Shown piece by piece: positions 1 through 8,806 of a DNA stretch of 64,000 bases (the first letter of the stretch is position 1; every line of letters starts with the position of its first letter). The notes below the pieces were generated by a model, which made no database searches, was not told where the DNA came from, and worked only from the letters and a program-made list of their open reading frames with translations. A program made the position numbers and the translations under genes. The stretch is from Paenibacillus sp. PL2-23 (GTDB lineage Bacteria; Bacillota; Bacilli; Paenibacillales; Paenibacillaceae): NCBI RefSeq assembly GCF_040834005.1, contig NZ_CP162129.1, positions 3,682,001-3,746,000 of the forward strand, given 5' to 3'.

Positions 1-41
1 GGACGCTCCGGGGCTCCGGCTATCGGATGGACCTGCCATGA
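1..41 (+). CDS. Response regulator, C-terminal end only (partial)
   Basis: The first 41 bases hold the last 12 full codons and the TGA stop (39-41) of a gene that begins outside the window. The readable tail is TLRGSGYRMDLP. A TxRGxGYR ending is typical of the winged-helix DNA-binding domain of OmpR/PhoB-type response regulators. The stop overlaps the ATG of the following histidine kinase (ATGA), as expected for a translationally coupled two-component pair. Only the tail is visible, so the regulon cannot be judged. Confidence 0.8.
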   Translation, partial: TLRGSGYRMDLP

Positions 42-1537
42 GCGACGGGCGGCTTCATAGGACGCTGACCCGGCTGCTGCCAATGCCCGGCTCGCTTCGC
101 TATCAGCTGCTGATCCGCTCCTTATTGGTGCTGGCTGCCTTATTTGTCCTTGTTGGCGCGCTCCAATATTTGTTTATACAGGACTTTCTGTATCGGAACA
201 AAGCGGAGTCACTGCGCGCTCAGCTATTCGCTCTGCCGCCCGATCTGATGATGGGGAGGGGGGACGATACCGGACGCAGGCCGGGCCGCATTCGCTCGGA
301 ATCGCCCTTATTGTTCCAGCCCGGGTTCTCGTTAGTATTCATCGATGAGCTAGGACAAGCCACAGCGGTTGGGGAGGATAGCGATCACCAATGGAATAAC
401 GGGAGCCCTCCCTTATTCTCCAAGGAGGAATATGACGATATTAGGCAGCAGCTGCGGAGCAGGAATCGTGCCGAGTACAGGCTCATCGATACAGAACAGG
501 GCGAACAGCTGGCCGTATTCCGGCTTGCTGGCATAGGGGGAAGCCGTGATCCGGAGCTCATTCAAGCAGCGGTAGAAACAGAATCGCTCCGCAGCCAATT
601 ATTGGCTCAGGTCGGCATTTTTGCGGGACTTGCGTTATGCGCGGGGGTTGCGGGTCTTGCCTTGTACCTGGCTCTGCTTCGCCGAACACTGGCTCCCTTA
701 TCCAGAATCGCCCAGGCAGCCGAGCTTACCGATTCCGGCAATCTGCATGCTCGACTTCCAGGCCCGCAAGGACAAGCGGAGATCGACTCCTTGTCCGAAG
801 CGTTTAACGGGATGCTGGAGAGGCTGAACGACTCCTTTGTGCTGGAGCGCGCCATGAATGAGCGGATGAGAAGATTTATTGCGGACGCGTCACATGAGCT
901 GAGAACGCCGCTCACCTCCATCCAAGGCTTCATTGATGTGCTTCAGCGCGGCGCGGCGACGAAGCCGGAGCAGCTGCAGCGGGCCCTTGCCAGCATGAAG
1001 TCGGAATCGGAACGTGTCAACAAGCTTGTCGAAGATCTGCTGCAGCTGGCGAAGCTCGACCAGACGCCCTCCCTAACGCTGGAAGCCACTAATTTGTCCG
1101 CCTTGCTGACCGCCATGGAGCCTCAGCTGCTCGTATTGGCCGGCAGCCGGAAGCTGTACTGCAGCTATGAGGAGGGGGCAATGGCAAGGGTTAATCCGGA
1201 TAAGCTGAAGCAGGTCATTCTCAATTTGTTCCACAATGCGGTTCAGCATACCGATCCTGTTACCGGCTGTATACAGCTGCGACTTCGTACGGTGGATGAA
1301 CAGATTCTGATGTTATGCAAGGACAACGGGAGCGGTATATCTCCTGAGCATCTGCCACATATATTCGAACGGTTTTTCCGAAGCGACCATTCACGTACAC
1401 GCTCCACGGGAGGAACCGGTCTCGGCCTTGCCATAACCCGTTCCATTATTGAAGCACATCATGGCCGAATAGAGGTCGCAAGCAAGCCTGGTGAAGGCTC
1501 TTGCTTTACGGTCATATTGCCGGCAGCGAGGGGTTAA
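38..1537 (+). CDS. HAMP-domain sensor histidine kinase
   Basis: Membrane-bound sensor kinase of 499 residues, partner of the response regulator whose stop it overlaps. Transmembrane helices lie near residues 24-46 and 191-214 and enclose an extracytoplasmic sensor region of about 145 residues that I do not recognise. A HAMP linker follows (about 215-265). The dimerization/phosphoacceptor helix carries SHELRTPL with the phosphorylated His at 286. The HATPase_c domain shows the N box (NLFHNAVQH), G1 (DNGSGI), F box (FERFFR) and G2 (GGTGLGL). All catalytic motifs are intact, so it should autophosphorylate. The ATG at 38 is chosen because it gives the ATGA overlap with the regulator; the Shine-Dalgarno is weak, which fits coupling. 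The signal is unknown. Confidence 0.93.
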   Translation: MSDGRLHRTLTRLLPMPGSLRYQLLIRSLLVLAALFVLVGALQYLFIQDFLYRNKAESLRAQLFALPPDLMMGRGDDTGRRPGRIRSESPLLFQPGFSLVFIDELGQATAVGEDSDHQWNNGSPPLFSKEEYDDIRQQLRSRNRAEYRLIDTEQGEQLAVFRLAGIGGSRDPELIQAAVETESLRSQLLAQVGIFAGLALCAGVAGLALYLALLRRTLAPLSRIAQAAELTDSGNLHARLPGPQGQAEIDSLSEAFNGMLERLNDSFVLERAMNERMRRFIADASHELRTPLTSIQGFIDVLQRGAATKPEQLQRALASMKSESERVNKLVEDLLQLAKLDQTPSLTLEATNLSALLTAMEPQLLVLAGSRKLYCSYEEGAMARVNPDKLKQVILNLFHNAVQHTDPVTGCIQLRLRTVDEQILMLCKDNGSGISPEHLPHIFERFFRSDHSRTRSTGGTGLGLAITRSIIEAHHGRIEVASKPGEGSCFTVILPAARG

Positions 1538-1561
1538 CCGCTCCTATTCTTGTCCCGCAAC

Positions 1562-1595
1562 AACAAGGAGCAGACGCGACAGTCTGCTCCCATTG
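1562..1595. terminator. Bidirectional intrinsic terminator
   Basis: Nine-base perfect stem (1567-1575 with 1582-1590, ggagcagac/gtctgctcc) with a 6-nt loop, flanked by AACAA and TTGTT. It lies between the convergent histidine kinase and GH95 genes and could serve both. Confidence 0.75.
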
Positions 1596-1598
1596 TTC

Positions 1599-3977
1599 TT
1601 ATATTCGTTTGCCCTTCACCACATAATATCGGCCCGCTTCTGATCGGAACCGGATGCCGTCCACATCCAGCCACTCCCACTCCTCCACTGGCTGACCATT
1701 CTCTCTGGTAACAGAATCAACCGTCTTCAGCCGGATGGCGCACATACCGTCGCGATCCGCTCTCACTGTCGCTTCGATGGAGCCATCCGCCGACCATGCC
1801 ACATCCACCTCGAAGCCGCCGCGAGCGCGAAGGCCCGTTACGCGGCCCTCCATCCAGCTTGCCGGCAATGCGGGCAGGAGCACCAGCTCGCCGAGATGGC
1901 TCTGCAGCAGCATCTCCGTTACACCTGCCGTAAAGCCGAAATTGCTGTCGATTTGGAAGGGCGGATGCGCCCCGAACAGATTGGCGTACACGCCGCCTCC
2001 TGTCACGCTTGTGCCTTCAGCCTCGACAAGCCTGAGCATATTGCCGATTAAGGCAAGCGCTCGCTCTCCTTCCCCAAGACGAGCATACAGGCATAGCTTC
2101 CAAGCCAGCGACCATCCTGTGCCCTCATCCCCTCTGCGCTCCAGCGAACGCCGCACAGCCTGCACGAGCTCTGGGGTTTGCTCCTGATTGATTTCACAGC
2201 CGGGATACAGTCCATACAAGTGGGACACATGCCGATGATGAATATCCTCATCGTCGAAATCAATCGCCCATTCCTGCAGCTGCCCATGCTTACCTATCTG
2301 GTAAGGCAGTAAGCCAGCCCTCACCTGCCGCATACGCTGTCGCAGCTCAAGATCAACGCCGAGAAGTGCTGCCGCCGCCTCGCAATTCGTCAACAGCTCC
2401 CTAATAAGCGCGATGTCCATTGTAGCTGCTTCGGCCACTCCGGCCAATTCACCGGCTGCGGTACGGAAGCGATGCTCAGGCGAGGTCGAAGGTGAGGTAA
2501 TCCATCGTCCTGCTTCATCTTGTATCATCCACTCCATACAAAATAAAGCCGCTTCCTTCATAATCGGGTAGGCAAACTCACCCAAAAAACACATATCGCC
2601 GTTATATTGGAAATGCTCCCACAGATGGGCGCATAGCCAAGGAGCGGCCATATACCAATTCGCCCATATGGGATCACCCTCTCCGAACGCGCCTACCGGA
2701 GCAGCATGGCGCCACAAATCGCTGTTATGGTGAGCCACCCACCCGGAAAGCCCGTAATTTTCACGCGCCACAATGGCTCCCGTCTGTCGAAGCTCTCCAA
2801 TAAAGCGTAGAAGAGGCTCATGGCACTCCGCCAAATTTGTATTTTCCGCAAGCCAATAATTCATTTCGGCATTAATATTAAGCGTATAGTTGCTGCTCCA
2901 GGGAGGCTGAACCTCCCTGTTCCAGATGCCTTGCAGATTGGCGGGCTGCGTGCCTGGTCTTGAGCTGGCAAGGAGCAAATATCTGCCGTACTGGTAGAGG
3001 AGCTCGATCAGACCGGCATCCTGGGCGCCCTGGGATGCAATCCGCTTCCGTGTCGGAACGGCAGACCTTGCAGGATCGCCACCCAGCTGAATGGAGACGC
3101 GCCCGAACAACGCTTTATAATCCTGTTGATGCGCTTCCAGCAGGCTGTCGTACGCAACGCGTCCTGCCTCCGACAGCAGACGCTCCGCGATTGCCGAAGC
3201 GTCTCGCCCCTCCAGGCCTGGATGCTTGTCGAAGCCATTGAAGCTTGTGGCTGCGCTGAACAGCAGTGTAACGCTATCCGCTCCTTCAATCACAATGCCG
3301 TCATGCCCCTCCCGCATGGAGCCCCCGTTCCATATCGCTCTCAGTCTGCCCTCGAAGCCCATGCCATGTTCGGCATACCGAATCGGTTGACTGCTTTTGG
3401 CATAATTAGGACTGACATGGACAGGTGCCATCCCGGACAGCTTGAGCATACCCTCTGCAATAGCCGTTGTATGGCGAAGCGGACTGGAGAGTGACGCCTT
3501 CAGACTGACGGCCCCAGGCCGGCTGGCCTCTATTCGCATCACAAGCACCTGATGGGGATGAGAAACAAAGCATACCCTGCTGTAATTCACGCCTTCTATT
3601 GTATAGCTGACGGTCGTGACCGCCCGTTCCAGATCCAGCTCGCGCCAATAATCAACAGGCTCATGCTCATGGCCGAATTCAACAGCCAAATCGCCCAAGG
3701 GCAGATACGATTGTGAATACGGGCCCATTGCCTCTTTCATCTTGTTATTGGCTTGCACATATTCCCCTTCGCGAAGCAGGCTTCGAACCTCCGTGATGGC
3801 AGCCTTTGCGCCAGGATTTGTACCCGAGCTTGGCATGCCCGACCACAGCGTATCCTCATTCAACTGCAGAAGCTCCCTGCGGCAGCCTCCGAACACAATG
3901 GCCCCGAGCCGGCCATTGCCGATCGGATAAGCCTCCGTCCATTCCGCAGCGGGCTTGTTATCCCCGAGCCTTAACAT
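1599..3977 (-). CDS. GH95 family alpha-L-fucosidase/galactosidase
   Basis: Cytoplasmic glycoside hydrolase of about 792 residues with no signal peptide. The N-terminal beta-sandwich motif [16 protein letters not shown] and the downstream (alpha/alpha)6 barrel are typical of GH95, which hydrolyses alpha-1,2-L-fucosyl or related alpha-L-galactosyl linkages with inversion. The known catalytic set has counterparts here: the Asn pair of NIN (about 367/369), the general acid Glu in SPEHR (about 501) and the Asp in DSNFG (about 677). ATG at 3977 is preferred over the in-frame GTG at 3989 because AGAGGTGG lies 8 nt upstream of it. A TATAAT lies upstream on this strand (4023-4028) without a convincing -35. 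An MFS transporter lies upstream on the same strand. Substrate preference within GH95 cannot be read from sequence alone. Confidence 0.9.
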   Translation of the reverse strand: MLRLGDNKPAAEWTEAYPIGNGRLGAIVFGGCRRELLQLNEDTLWSGMPSSGTNPGAKAAITEVRSLLREGEYVQANNKMKEAMGPYSQSYLPLGDLAVEFGHEHEPVDYWRELDLERAVTTVSYTIEGVNYSRVCFVSHPHQVLVMRIEASRPGAVSLKASLSSPLRHTTAIAEGMLKLSGMAPVHVSPNYAKSSQPIRYAEHGMGFEGRLRAIWNGGSMREGHDGIVIEGADSVTLLFSAATSFNGFDKHPGLEGRDASAIAERLLSEAGRVAYDSLLEAHQQDYKALFGRVSIQLGGDPARSAVPTRKRIASQGAQDAGLIELLYQYGRYLLLASSRPGTQPANLQGIWNREVQPPWSSNYTLNINAEMNYWLAENTNLAECHEPLLRFIGELRQTGAIVARENYGLSGWVAHHNSDLWRHAAPVGAFGEGDPIWANWYMAAPWLCAHLWEHFQYNGDMCFLGEFAYPIMKEAALFCMEWMIQDEAGRWITSPSTSPEHRFRTAAGELAGVAEAATMDIALIRELLTNCEAAAALLGVDLELRQRMRQVRAGLLPYQIGKHGQLQEWAIDFDDEDIHHRHVSHLYGLYPGCEINQEQTPELVQAVRRSLERRGDEGTGWSLAWKLCLYARLGEGERALALIGNMLRLVEAEGTSVTGGGVYANLFGAHPPFQIDSNFGFTAGVTEMLLQSHLGELVLLPALPASWMEGRVTGLRARGGFEVDVAWSADGSIEATVRADRDGMCAIRLKTVDSVTRENGQPVEEWEWLDVDGIRFRSEAGRYYVVKGKRI

Positions 3978-4081
3978 CTTTTTATCCACCTCTTATCTTC
4001 GTCATGCGGCTTGCTCGGTGCCATTATACCTCTCCGATCAGGGAAGGACGATGCAAGATTTGAAGATGTTAAGGTAATTTC

Positions 4082-5326
4082 TTAACCTTCATTATCCGAA
4101 ATCAGGAAAACGAGCAAATATTGCAGCGTCGCCGCCGCAAACAAAGTGACAGGCATCCAGATGGATCCCAGATCGGAGCCGAACAGCACAAGCGCCGCAA
4201 TCGAGACAACCCTGCCGATATTTACGAATACCTCGCGCATGACAACAGACTCAACACGCAGCTGGCCCTTGAGAGGCAGCGTCCCCATCATTCGGAAGTA
4301 GTAGGATGTCAGCGTATTAATAGCGAGAGGGTTGCAGATGGAGAAGATGATCATGAACAACACCACCGACCAGAGCTCGACCTCAATGAGCAGAAGCGCT
4401 GCTCCGATCACGGTGCCCGTAGTGGACAGTGCTACATATTGACGAACATTCTCCTTCTTCGCCTTACGGGAGATGACATAGCCTGTCGCTACCGTCAGCG
4501 CGGAGAAGCACACGCCCAAATAGCCCACCCAGTCCTCGCGGTTTACAGCCTGGAACAGCAGAATATTGGGCAGAAACAGCATAATTCCTTGGAACAGCCC
4601 CAGCACGAAGAAGCTGTACAGACTTCGCACCCACCGCACGTTCCGTTTCATGACCTCGCCCATCAGCTTCAGATAATAGATCTTATGATGCGACTCCACC
4701 GTTGGAATGCGAAGGCTGATCACGGCGGCAATTACGAACATCACAAAGGCGAACGTAAATATAATGAGATAACCCGATAAGCCGTCATTGCGTTGTATAA
4801 TGAAGCCGGCAAGTGCCGGTCCAAGCAGGCCCGCTGTGTTGAAGGTCACCATGTTGATCGCCAGAAAGCGAATCCGATTCGCCTCCGTCGAAACATCGTA
4901 TTGAAGCACCAGATATCCTGTCCAATAAAAGCCGGAAGCAATGCCGTTGAACACCGCAAACAAAATATAATATTGGGGCACATTCTCACCCGTAATAATG
5001 ACGAACAAATAAAAAATCGCGATCAACACGATACCCCACCTGTAAGTGAGCATCCGATCGCGTTTTTTGGAAATCCAGCCACCTGCAGCAAACCCAATAG
5101 GCGTTACCGCAAATGTAATAATGTTGTACAGGGCGTTGACAACCAAGTCCTCTGTCAGCCGCCATAAATATAGGTTGAGAAATAACCCGGACATCGATGC
5201 GCCGAGCTGAAAGCAGCTATGGATGATTAACGCGGTGACTGCCTCTCTGCTTAATCTTCGCTCCGGCGGCAGCGCCGGCCCTCTCATCCCTTGCCATGCG
5301 TAATGCAGGCTCGACTTCAAGCTCAT
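4082..5326 (-). CDS. MFS transporter
   Basis: Hydrophobic integral membrane protein of 414 residues with about 12 predicted helices and a loop of the major facilitator type after the second/third helix (GGWISKKRDRM). The ATG at 5326 has a strong GGGGGGAT Shine-Dalgarno about 5 nt upstream. It is 104 bases from the start of the GH95 gene and on the same strand, so sugar or oligosaccharide uptake is possible but is only inferred from position. No substrate-specific motif was recognised; a drug or metabolite exporter is equally possible. Confidence 0.8.
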   Translation of the reverse strand: MSLKSSLHYAWQGMRGPALPPERRLSREAVTALIIHSCFQLGASMSGLFLNLYLWRLTEDLVVNALYNIITFAVTPIGFAAGGWISKKRDRMLTYRWGIVLIAIFYLFVIITGENVPQYYILFAVFNGIASGFYWTGYLVLQYDVSTEANRIRFLAINMVTFNTAGLLGPALAGFIIQRNDGLSGYLIIFTFAFVMFVIAAVISLRIPTVESHHKIYYLKLMGEVMKRNVRWVRSLYSFFVLGLFQGIMLFLPNILLFQAVNREDWVGYLGVCFSALTVATGYVISRKAKKENVRQYVALSTTGTVIGAALLLIEVELWSVVLFMIIFSICNPLAINTLTSYYFRMMGTLPLKGQLRVESVVMREVFVNIGRVVSIAALVLFGSDLGSIWMPVTLFAAATLQYLLVFLISDNEG

Positions 5327-5551
5327 CTGACCATCCCCCCGTTGCCTTCATTCCTTTTTTCCGTGCTCTCGTCCCTAAGTTTAACACATGAAGCCCCCTT
5401 AGACAGCGCGCAAAAAGGAAAGAATTCCGATAGGATTCATCTCATCCCTCGATCTATCAAGCCAGCCTGCTCTCGTCGGCCCACGCCAAAGCAGCCCCTT
5501 CCAGCCTGTGCTTTGGCCGGAAGAGGCTTACTTTATACTTTTAGTTGGATC

Positions 5552-7726
5552 CTATGCCTTCAGCTTCCACAATGCCGGCGTCGTGTTCGGCTCCCAGCCC
5601 GCAAGCGATGTATGGGACTGCAGGCAGATATAGCTCTTGCCGCTGTAGCTTACTTCGTTGCCGGCTTGATAGCTGACGCCGGGAGCCCATACTCCTGCAG
5701 CAGCGCCTCCCGAGTTGTCCCCATTGCTGCCGCCAGTATTGCCTCCCGTATTACCGCCGGTGCTGCCGCCAGTACTTCCGCCTGTGTCGCCACCCGTGTT
5801 GCCACCTGTGTCGCCACCTGTGCTGCCACCCGTGTTGCCACCGGTATTGCTGCCTGTTCCGGTGCTGCATGGTCCAATCGTCTTCCACACACCCCACTGG
5901 CCGGATTGATCTGGCCGATCACCCTGCGTCCACCATTTGGCCTCATAGATCGTCCCATTATAGACGGCTTGCTGACCGCCTGTATAAGCCACCGCAGCTG
6001 ACCACGCCGCCACTGTGCAGGAGGAGCCGCTAACTTGCTCCGTTGTTACGTTCAGCGCTGCACTGGACGCCGATAGATTTCCTGCCATATCCCTTGCTTT
6101 TACAGTAAACGTGTACGTCGTATTGCCCGACAAATCGCTGATTGTTGCGGTGGTGCTCGTCACGCTAGCTACCAGCGCCCCGTTCTTGAATACCTGATAC
6201 CCTGTGACACCGACATTATCGGTTGACGCGCTCCAGGATAGCGTAACAGAGGTCGATGTTTTGCCGCTTGCCGTTAGTCCGGCAGGAGCAGACGGAGCCG
6301 TCGTATCCGGAGTTGTACCCGGACCGCCGCCGCCAGGCGTACCGCCATTGTTCAGCTCATCTGCAAGCACATCCATCAGCTTCGTTCCACTGCAGCTGTA
6401 TTTGCTGCTTACTCGGCAGTCTGAGGAGAGCTCCCATACCATGCCGCCTCCAAGCCCTGTCGACTTGATGTAATTAATTTTGTGAAGGAATGATTCCGCG
6501 TCATCGTAGCTTATAAATACTTTGGAGGATGGATTGTATAGATAAGGTACCTTGGCCGCATCGTTCCAATACCGGACATAGCCATTTTTGTTCACATAGT
6601 TTGCAGCGATATCGCCGTAATCCAGCACGCCGCCCTCCCATGTGCCTGGCGCTGTGCCGGAGCATTGCTGATATTGCCCGTTGGCGTTCGGTCCCGCAGC
6701 GCAGCCACCCCAGCTGCGTCCATAGATAGGCAGTCCCAGCACGATTTTGTTCGCGGGAACTCCAGCGTCGAGATGGCCCTGCACCCCAGCGGCCGTATAG
6801 AAGGTCGAGGCATTCGGGATGCCTGCGGACGCCGCCGCGGAATCCAGGTAGAGAGGCGCGTTATGCGCGCTTTGTGTACTCCAGCCGCCATTGAAATCAT
6901 AGGTCATAATATTGATCCAATCGACGATCTGTCCAATTTGGCCCAGCTCGTTATTAGCCGCGTACGTCGGCGATGCGCCAGAGGCGATCGTCAGCGAATA
7001 TTCCTTCCCGTCCGTGATCTCCGCAGCGTCCAGCTCCTTGCGCACCTCCTGAAGCAGCAAGGTATGATTCTGCTTATCCGCAGGTCGGTAGCTGTTGCCT
7101 GCAAGTCCCCCGCTTACAGGGTATTCCCAATCCAGATCAACGCCGTCCATCTGGTATTTGCGAATGAAGTCTACCGCCGACTTCGCGAACACCTTGCGAG
7201 TCGCATCCGTTGCAGCAACGTCGGAGAATCGGTTCGACCAGGTCCAGCCGCCTACGGATATAATCGTTTTCAAATGTGGATATTGCTGCTTCAGCTTAAT
7301 AAGCTGATTCAAATTCCCTTTGATGGGTTGATCCCAGGTATCGCCGGGGAACGATTTGCCCGTGTCGATCCACGGGTCTCCCAGCACGATAGTGCCGTTC
7401 GGAACGTTGATTGCCTGTCCCGCCTCATTCTGACAGGACCAGGTCTGCGGATTAGGCCCCGTAGGATCGGGATTGCCATGAATGCCATTCCAGCATATGT
7501 CAGCGAAAGCGTAATTAATATGTGTCAGGTTGGAGCCGTCTATGTCCGCTACGTTGTAGCTTCGTCCATAAGCCGCCCATCCTGGATAGTAGCCAACAAT
7601 CTTGTAGCTGCTGTTTTGTGCGGATGCCTCCTCGGTGAATGCCGGGGGAGCAAACGCGCCAACCACAGCAATCAACATGGCGGTCAACATCATTCGTATG
7701 GACCATCTTCTCGTGAATGAAACCAT
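5552..7726 (-). CDS. Secreted GH18 chitinase with FnIII and two CBM5/12 modules
   Basis: Extracellular endo-acting chitinase of 724 residues. Order of parts: Sec signal peptide (about 1-37, ending ASAQ); GH18 TIM barrel (about 40-458) with catalytic DGVDLDWE at 194-201, general acid Glu201, plus the SVGGWTWS strand and the late MVWELSSD strand; fibronectin type III domain (about 476-563); a chitin-binding CBM5/12 domain (about 570-621); a TGG(N/S/D) linker (628-666); and a second CBM5/12 domain (about 675-724). GH18 enzymes cleave beta-1,4-GlcNAc bonds with retention, using the substrate N-acetyl group. The start has GAGAGGAGAG upstream. No dedicated regulator is adjacent. Likely a monocistronic gene for use of fungal or arthropod chitin. 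Confidence 0.97.
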   Translation of the reverse strand: MVSFTRRWSIRMMLTAMLIAVVGAFAPPAFTEEASAQNSSYKIVGYYPGWAAYGRSYNVADIDGSNLTHINYAFADICWNGIHGNPDPTGPNPQTWSCQNEAGQAINVPNGTIVLGDPWIDTGKSFPGDTWDQPIKGNLNQLIKLKQQYPHLKTIISVGGWTWSNRFSDVAATDATRKVFAKSAVDFIRKYQMDGVDLDWEYPVSGGLAGNSYRPADKQNHTLLLQEVRKELDAAEITDGKEYSLTIASGASPTYAANNELGQIGQIVDWINIMTYDFNGGWSTQSAHNAPLYLDSAAASAGIPNASTFYTAAGVQGHLDAGVPANKIVLGLPIYGRSWGGCAAGPNANGQYQQCSGTAPGTWEGGVLDYGDIAANYVNKNGYVRYWNDAAKVPYLYNPSSKVFISYDDAESFLHKINYIKSTGLGGGMVWELSSDCRVSSKYSCSGTKLMDVLADELNNGGTPGGGGPGTTPDTTAPSAPAGLTASGKTSTSVTLSWSASTDNVGVTGYQVFKNGALVASVTSTTATISDLSGNTTYTFTVKARDMAGNLSASSAALNVTTEQVSGSSCTVAAWSAAVAYTGGQQAVYNGTIYEAKWWTQGDRPDQSGQWGVWKTIGPCSTGTGSNTGGNTGGSTGGDTGGNTGGDTGGSTGGSTGGNTGGNTGGSNGDNSGGAAAGVWAPGVSYQAGNEVSYSGKSYICLQSHTSLAGWEPNTTPALWKLKA
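5729..5845 (-). repeat. 12-bp tandem repeats coding a TGG(N/S/D) linker
   Basis: About ten 12-bp units within the chitinase gene encode the repeated tetrapeptide Thr-Gly-Gly-(Asn/Ser/Asp). The units are near-identical at the DNA level, so the tract can change in length by slippage or recombination. It links the two chitin-binding modules and is expected to be flexible. Confidence 0.9.
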
Positions 7727-7947
7727 CTACAACATCTCTCCTCTCAATTTGGCAAATCGGATTCACATCTGACTTTGCTGCAAGCTGTTCGGACATTGGA
7801 TGCTTGGCATCACCTCGATTAGCAATGGAATTGGAATGAAGTGGGTTACGCCTTTATTGTGAGGGATGAGATTCAGAGTTGAGAAGGGGGATAATTCCAC
7901 TCTGCGGGGGAAATTTATTGAATATGAGATAGAGAGGAGGGATCAAC

Positions 7948-8034
7948 GTGGCGAAGCAGCAAGGACATGGCAACCAAAACACAAAAACCAAATCATCGGA
8001 CAAAAAAAGCAATGGCTCTGGCAACAATCACTAG
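7948..8034 (+). CDS. Hypothetical 28-residue basic, Asn-rich peptide
   Basis: A short reading frame begins at GTG (7948), 6 nt after a strong GAGAGGAGGG Shine-Dalgarno, and ends at TAG (8032-8034). It is followed 30 nt later by a clear intrinsic terminator, so it looks like a complete small transcription unit. The peptide starts MAKQQGHGNQNT and is rich in Lys, Asn, Ser and Gly, with no hydrophobic segment. Its size and composition recall small spore or stress peptides, but I recognise no family. Whether it is translated is inferred from the Shine-Dalgarno plus terminator only. Confidence 0.5.
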   Translation: MAKQQGHGNQNTKTKSSDKKSNGSGNNH

Positions 8035-8063
8035 CGCCGCTCTCCATCGGTCCGCATACTGAA

Positions 8064-8100
8064 GAACGGAGCGCGGCTTTTCGCGCTCCGTTCTATTATT
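8064..8100 (+). terminator. Intrinsic terminator after the 28-codon ORF
   Basis: Twelve-base perfect stem (8064-8075, gaacggagcgcg, with 8082-8093), 6-nt loop, then a T-rich tail (tattatttt). It ends whatever is transcribed through 7948-8034 and lies upstream of the exonuclease gene. Confidence 0.85.
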
Positions 8101-8176
8101 TTGAATACAGCAGGGGATTGGGGAGCGTCCGTAGAATAATAGACGGAGAAACAAGACTTCCAAAAGTGGTGATCCC

Positions 8177-8806
8177 ATGCATTTTCTGCGTAATCAATCC
8201 TTTACAGTATTCGACTTTGAGACCAGCGGCCTCGATCCCAAGAAGGACCGCGTCATCGAGATGGCCGCCATCCGCGTCGTGAACGGCGAAATCGCGAGTG
8301 AGTTCAGCACACTCGTCCGTTACGATGGGAAGCTTGCGCCCAAAATCACGGAGCTGACCGGCATCACAGACGACATGACCGCCTGCGGCATGGATGAAGA
8401 CACCGCGTTCCGCATATTGAACCGAATGCTCGGCGACCATGTGCTTATTGCACACAATGCCTTATTCGACCTAAGCTTCCTGCATCATTCCCTCATGCGA
8501 ATCGCAGGACGCTCGTTCCGCAACAGCTTTATCGACACGCTGACGATCAGCCGCGAGCGGCATGTCTATCCACATACGCTGAAGGATATGTGCGACCGCT
8601 ATGGCATCCCGCTCATCGGCGGACATCGCGCGCTTAACGATGTCATCGCTTGCTGGGAGCTTTGCAGAACGTTGGATGAAGAAAGCGATATCGGCGGCTT
8701 CCTCAACAAACTGGGATATATGAAAAAATACGGGCCCCCAGCCTGGAGCCCGCCTCATGCCCTGTTGGAGCCAGTCGAATTGAAATACGCCCCGCGCCAG
8801 GCTTAA
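8177..8806 (+). CDS. DnaQ-like DEDDh 3'-5' exonuclease
   Basis: Stand-alone exonuclease of 209 residues in the RNase T/DNA polymerase III epsilon family. Exo I is DFETSGLD (Asp and Glu metal ligands), Exo II contains HNALFDLSFLH (Asp) and Exo III contains HRALNDV (His and Asp), so the DEDDh set is complete. The family hydrolyses single-stranded DNA or RNA 3' ends using two metal ions; the natural substrate of such single-domain members is usually unknown. ATG at 8177 follows a modest GGTGAT. The stop overlaps that of the convergent melA by two bases. It is not linked to a polymerase gene. Confidence 0.88.
   Translation: MHFLRNQSFTVFDFETSGLDPKKDRVIEMAAIRVVNGEIASEFSTLVRYDGKLAPKITELTGITDDMTACGMDEDTAFRILNRMLGDHVLIAHNALFDLSFLHHSLMRIAGRSFRNSFIDTLTISRERHVYPHTLKDMCDRYGIPLIGGHRALNDVIACWELCRTLDEESDIGGFLNKLGYMKKYGPPAWSPPHALLEPVELKYAPRQA

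Noticed and set aside
5729..5845. Possible CRISPR array or variable number repeat locus
   Set aside because: The units are contiguous 12-mers without spacers and encode a linker in frame; not a CRISPR.
6665..7720. 351-codon plus-strand frame inside the chitinase gene
   Set aside because: Antisense shadow of a clearly identified gene; no Shine-Dalgarno or domain.
7866..8282. Open frame of 138 codons spanning the 28-codon ORF, a terminator and the start of the exonuclease gene
   Set aside because: It runs through a strong terminator and overlaps a certain gene in another frame.
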